Positions 5,605 through 5,664 of a stretch of 5,664 nucleotides of DNA are shown here, piece by piece. This DNA comes from Candidatus Bathyarchaeota archaeon (lineage in GTDB: Archaea; Thermoproteota; Bathyarchaeia; Bathyarchaeales; Bathycorpusculaceae). Position 1 is the stretch's first letter; the number at the start of each line of letters is the position of its first letter. Both the position numbers and the translations under genes were made by a program. Where the stretch lies: NCBI GenBank assembly GCA_030627225.1, contig DAOUSM010000070.1, forward strand, positions 1 through 5,664, given 5' to 3'. The notes beneath the pieces were generated by a model. The model was not told where the DNA came from, did not search any database, and saw only the letters and a program-made list of their open reading frames with translations.

Positions 5605-5664
5605 ATGAACAACAAAAGTGGTTTTTTCCTACCAATACTGAGAATTTAGAGATTTTTTTATCTA
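5601..5664 (+). CDS. start of an unrecognised gene, cut by the window end
   Basis: ATG 5601 overlaps the helicase stop as ATGA, the classic arrangement for coupled translation within an operon. Only 21 residues are visible, beginning MNEQQKWFFPTNTEN, and no stop appears before the window ends. The sequence is AT-rich like the helicase fragment, so both probably belong to the same source. A short purine stretch (AAAGAGACAAAAA, 5586-5598) precedes it, but there is no strong ribosome site. Too little is visible to assign a family; it could be a partner of the helicase in an accessory operon. Confidence 0.5.
   Translation, partial: MNEQQKWFFPTNTENLEIFLS

Overview
The window looks like a piece of archaeal chromosome, probably from a metagenome, with a foreign-looking or misjoined right end. 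The archaeal assignment rests mainly on a complete translation elongation factor 2. It has the archaeal/eukaryotic diphthamide motif (HRGPAQ) and the archaeal N- and C-termini, and beside it lies an OGG1-type 8-oxoguanine glycosylase. A TACK-type lineage such as Bathyarchaeia is a guess, not something demonstrated here.

Layout. Bases 1-199 hold no convincing gene, only candidate promoter and ribosome-binding signals. At 200-1058 lies a type II toxin-antitoxin pair: a UPF0175-type small DNA-binding antitoxin, then an overlapping DUF3368/PIN-fold toxin that starts at TTG. Directly after the toxin stop (1059-1351) is a decayed VapC-like PIN gene that has lost its N-terminus and carries a one-base frameshift in a poly-A run. 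Bases 1352-1882 are a 530-base gene-free gap. It is strikingly A/C-rich and G-poor, apart from a short G-run direct repeat around a TATA-like element, and it ends in the likely promoter of EF-2. EF-2 (fusA/aef2) fills 1883-4090, and the OGG1-like glycosylase follows 23 bases later on the same strand (4114-4986). On the minus strand, a small unrecognised helical protein (5360-4983) converges on the glycosylase with overlapping stop codons.

Near 5345-5360 the composition drops abruptly, from about 46 % G+C to about 26 %. From there on, the plus strand encodes only the C-terminal end of a superfamily I (UvrD-like) helicase. A second unrecognised gene follows, coupled through an ATGA stop/start overlap, and runs off the end of the window. 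The helicase lacks its N-terminal ATPase half, and the minus-strand gene loses its natural start at the same place. The position is therefore either a real integration/recombination boundary or an assembly chimera.

How the genes work together. EF-2 and the glycosylase are housekeeping functions (ribosomal translocation; base-excision repair of oxidised guanine) that could share a transcript. The left flank is a toxin-antitoxin hot spot with one intact and one decayed unit. The right tip could be part of an AT-rich accessory operon (helicase plus unknown partner), but too little of it is visible to name a system. I did not find a clearly new system. The most useful leads are the right-hand junction, the PIN-gene relic, and the altered damage-recognition residues in the glycosylase.
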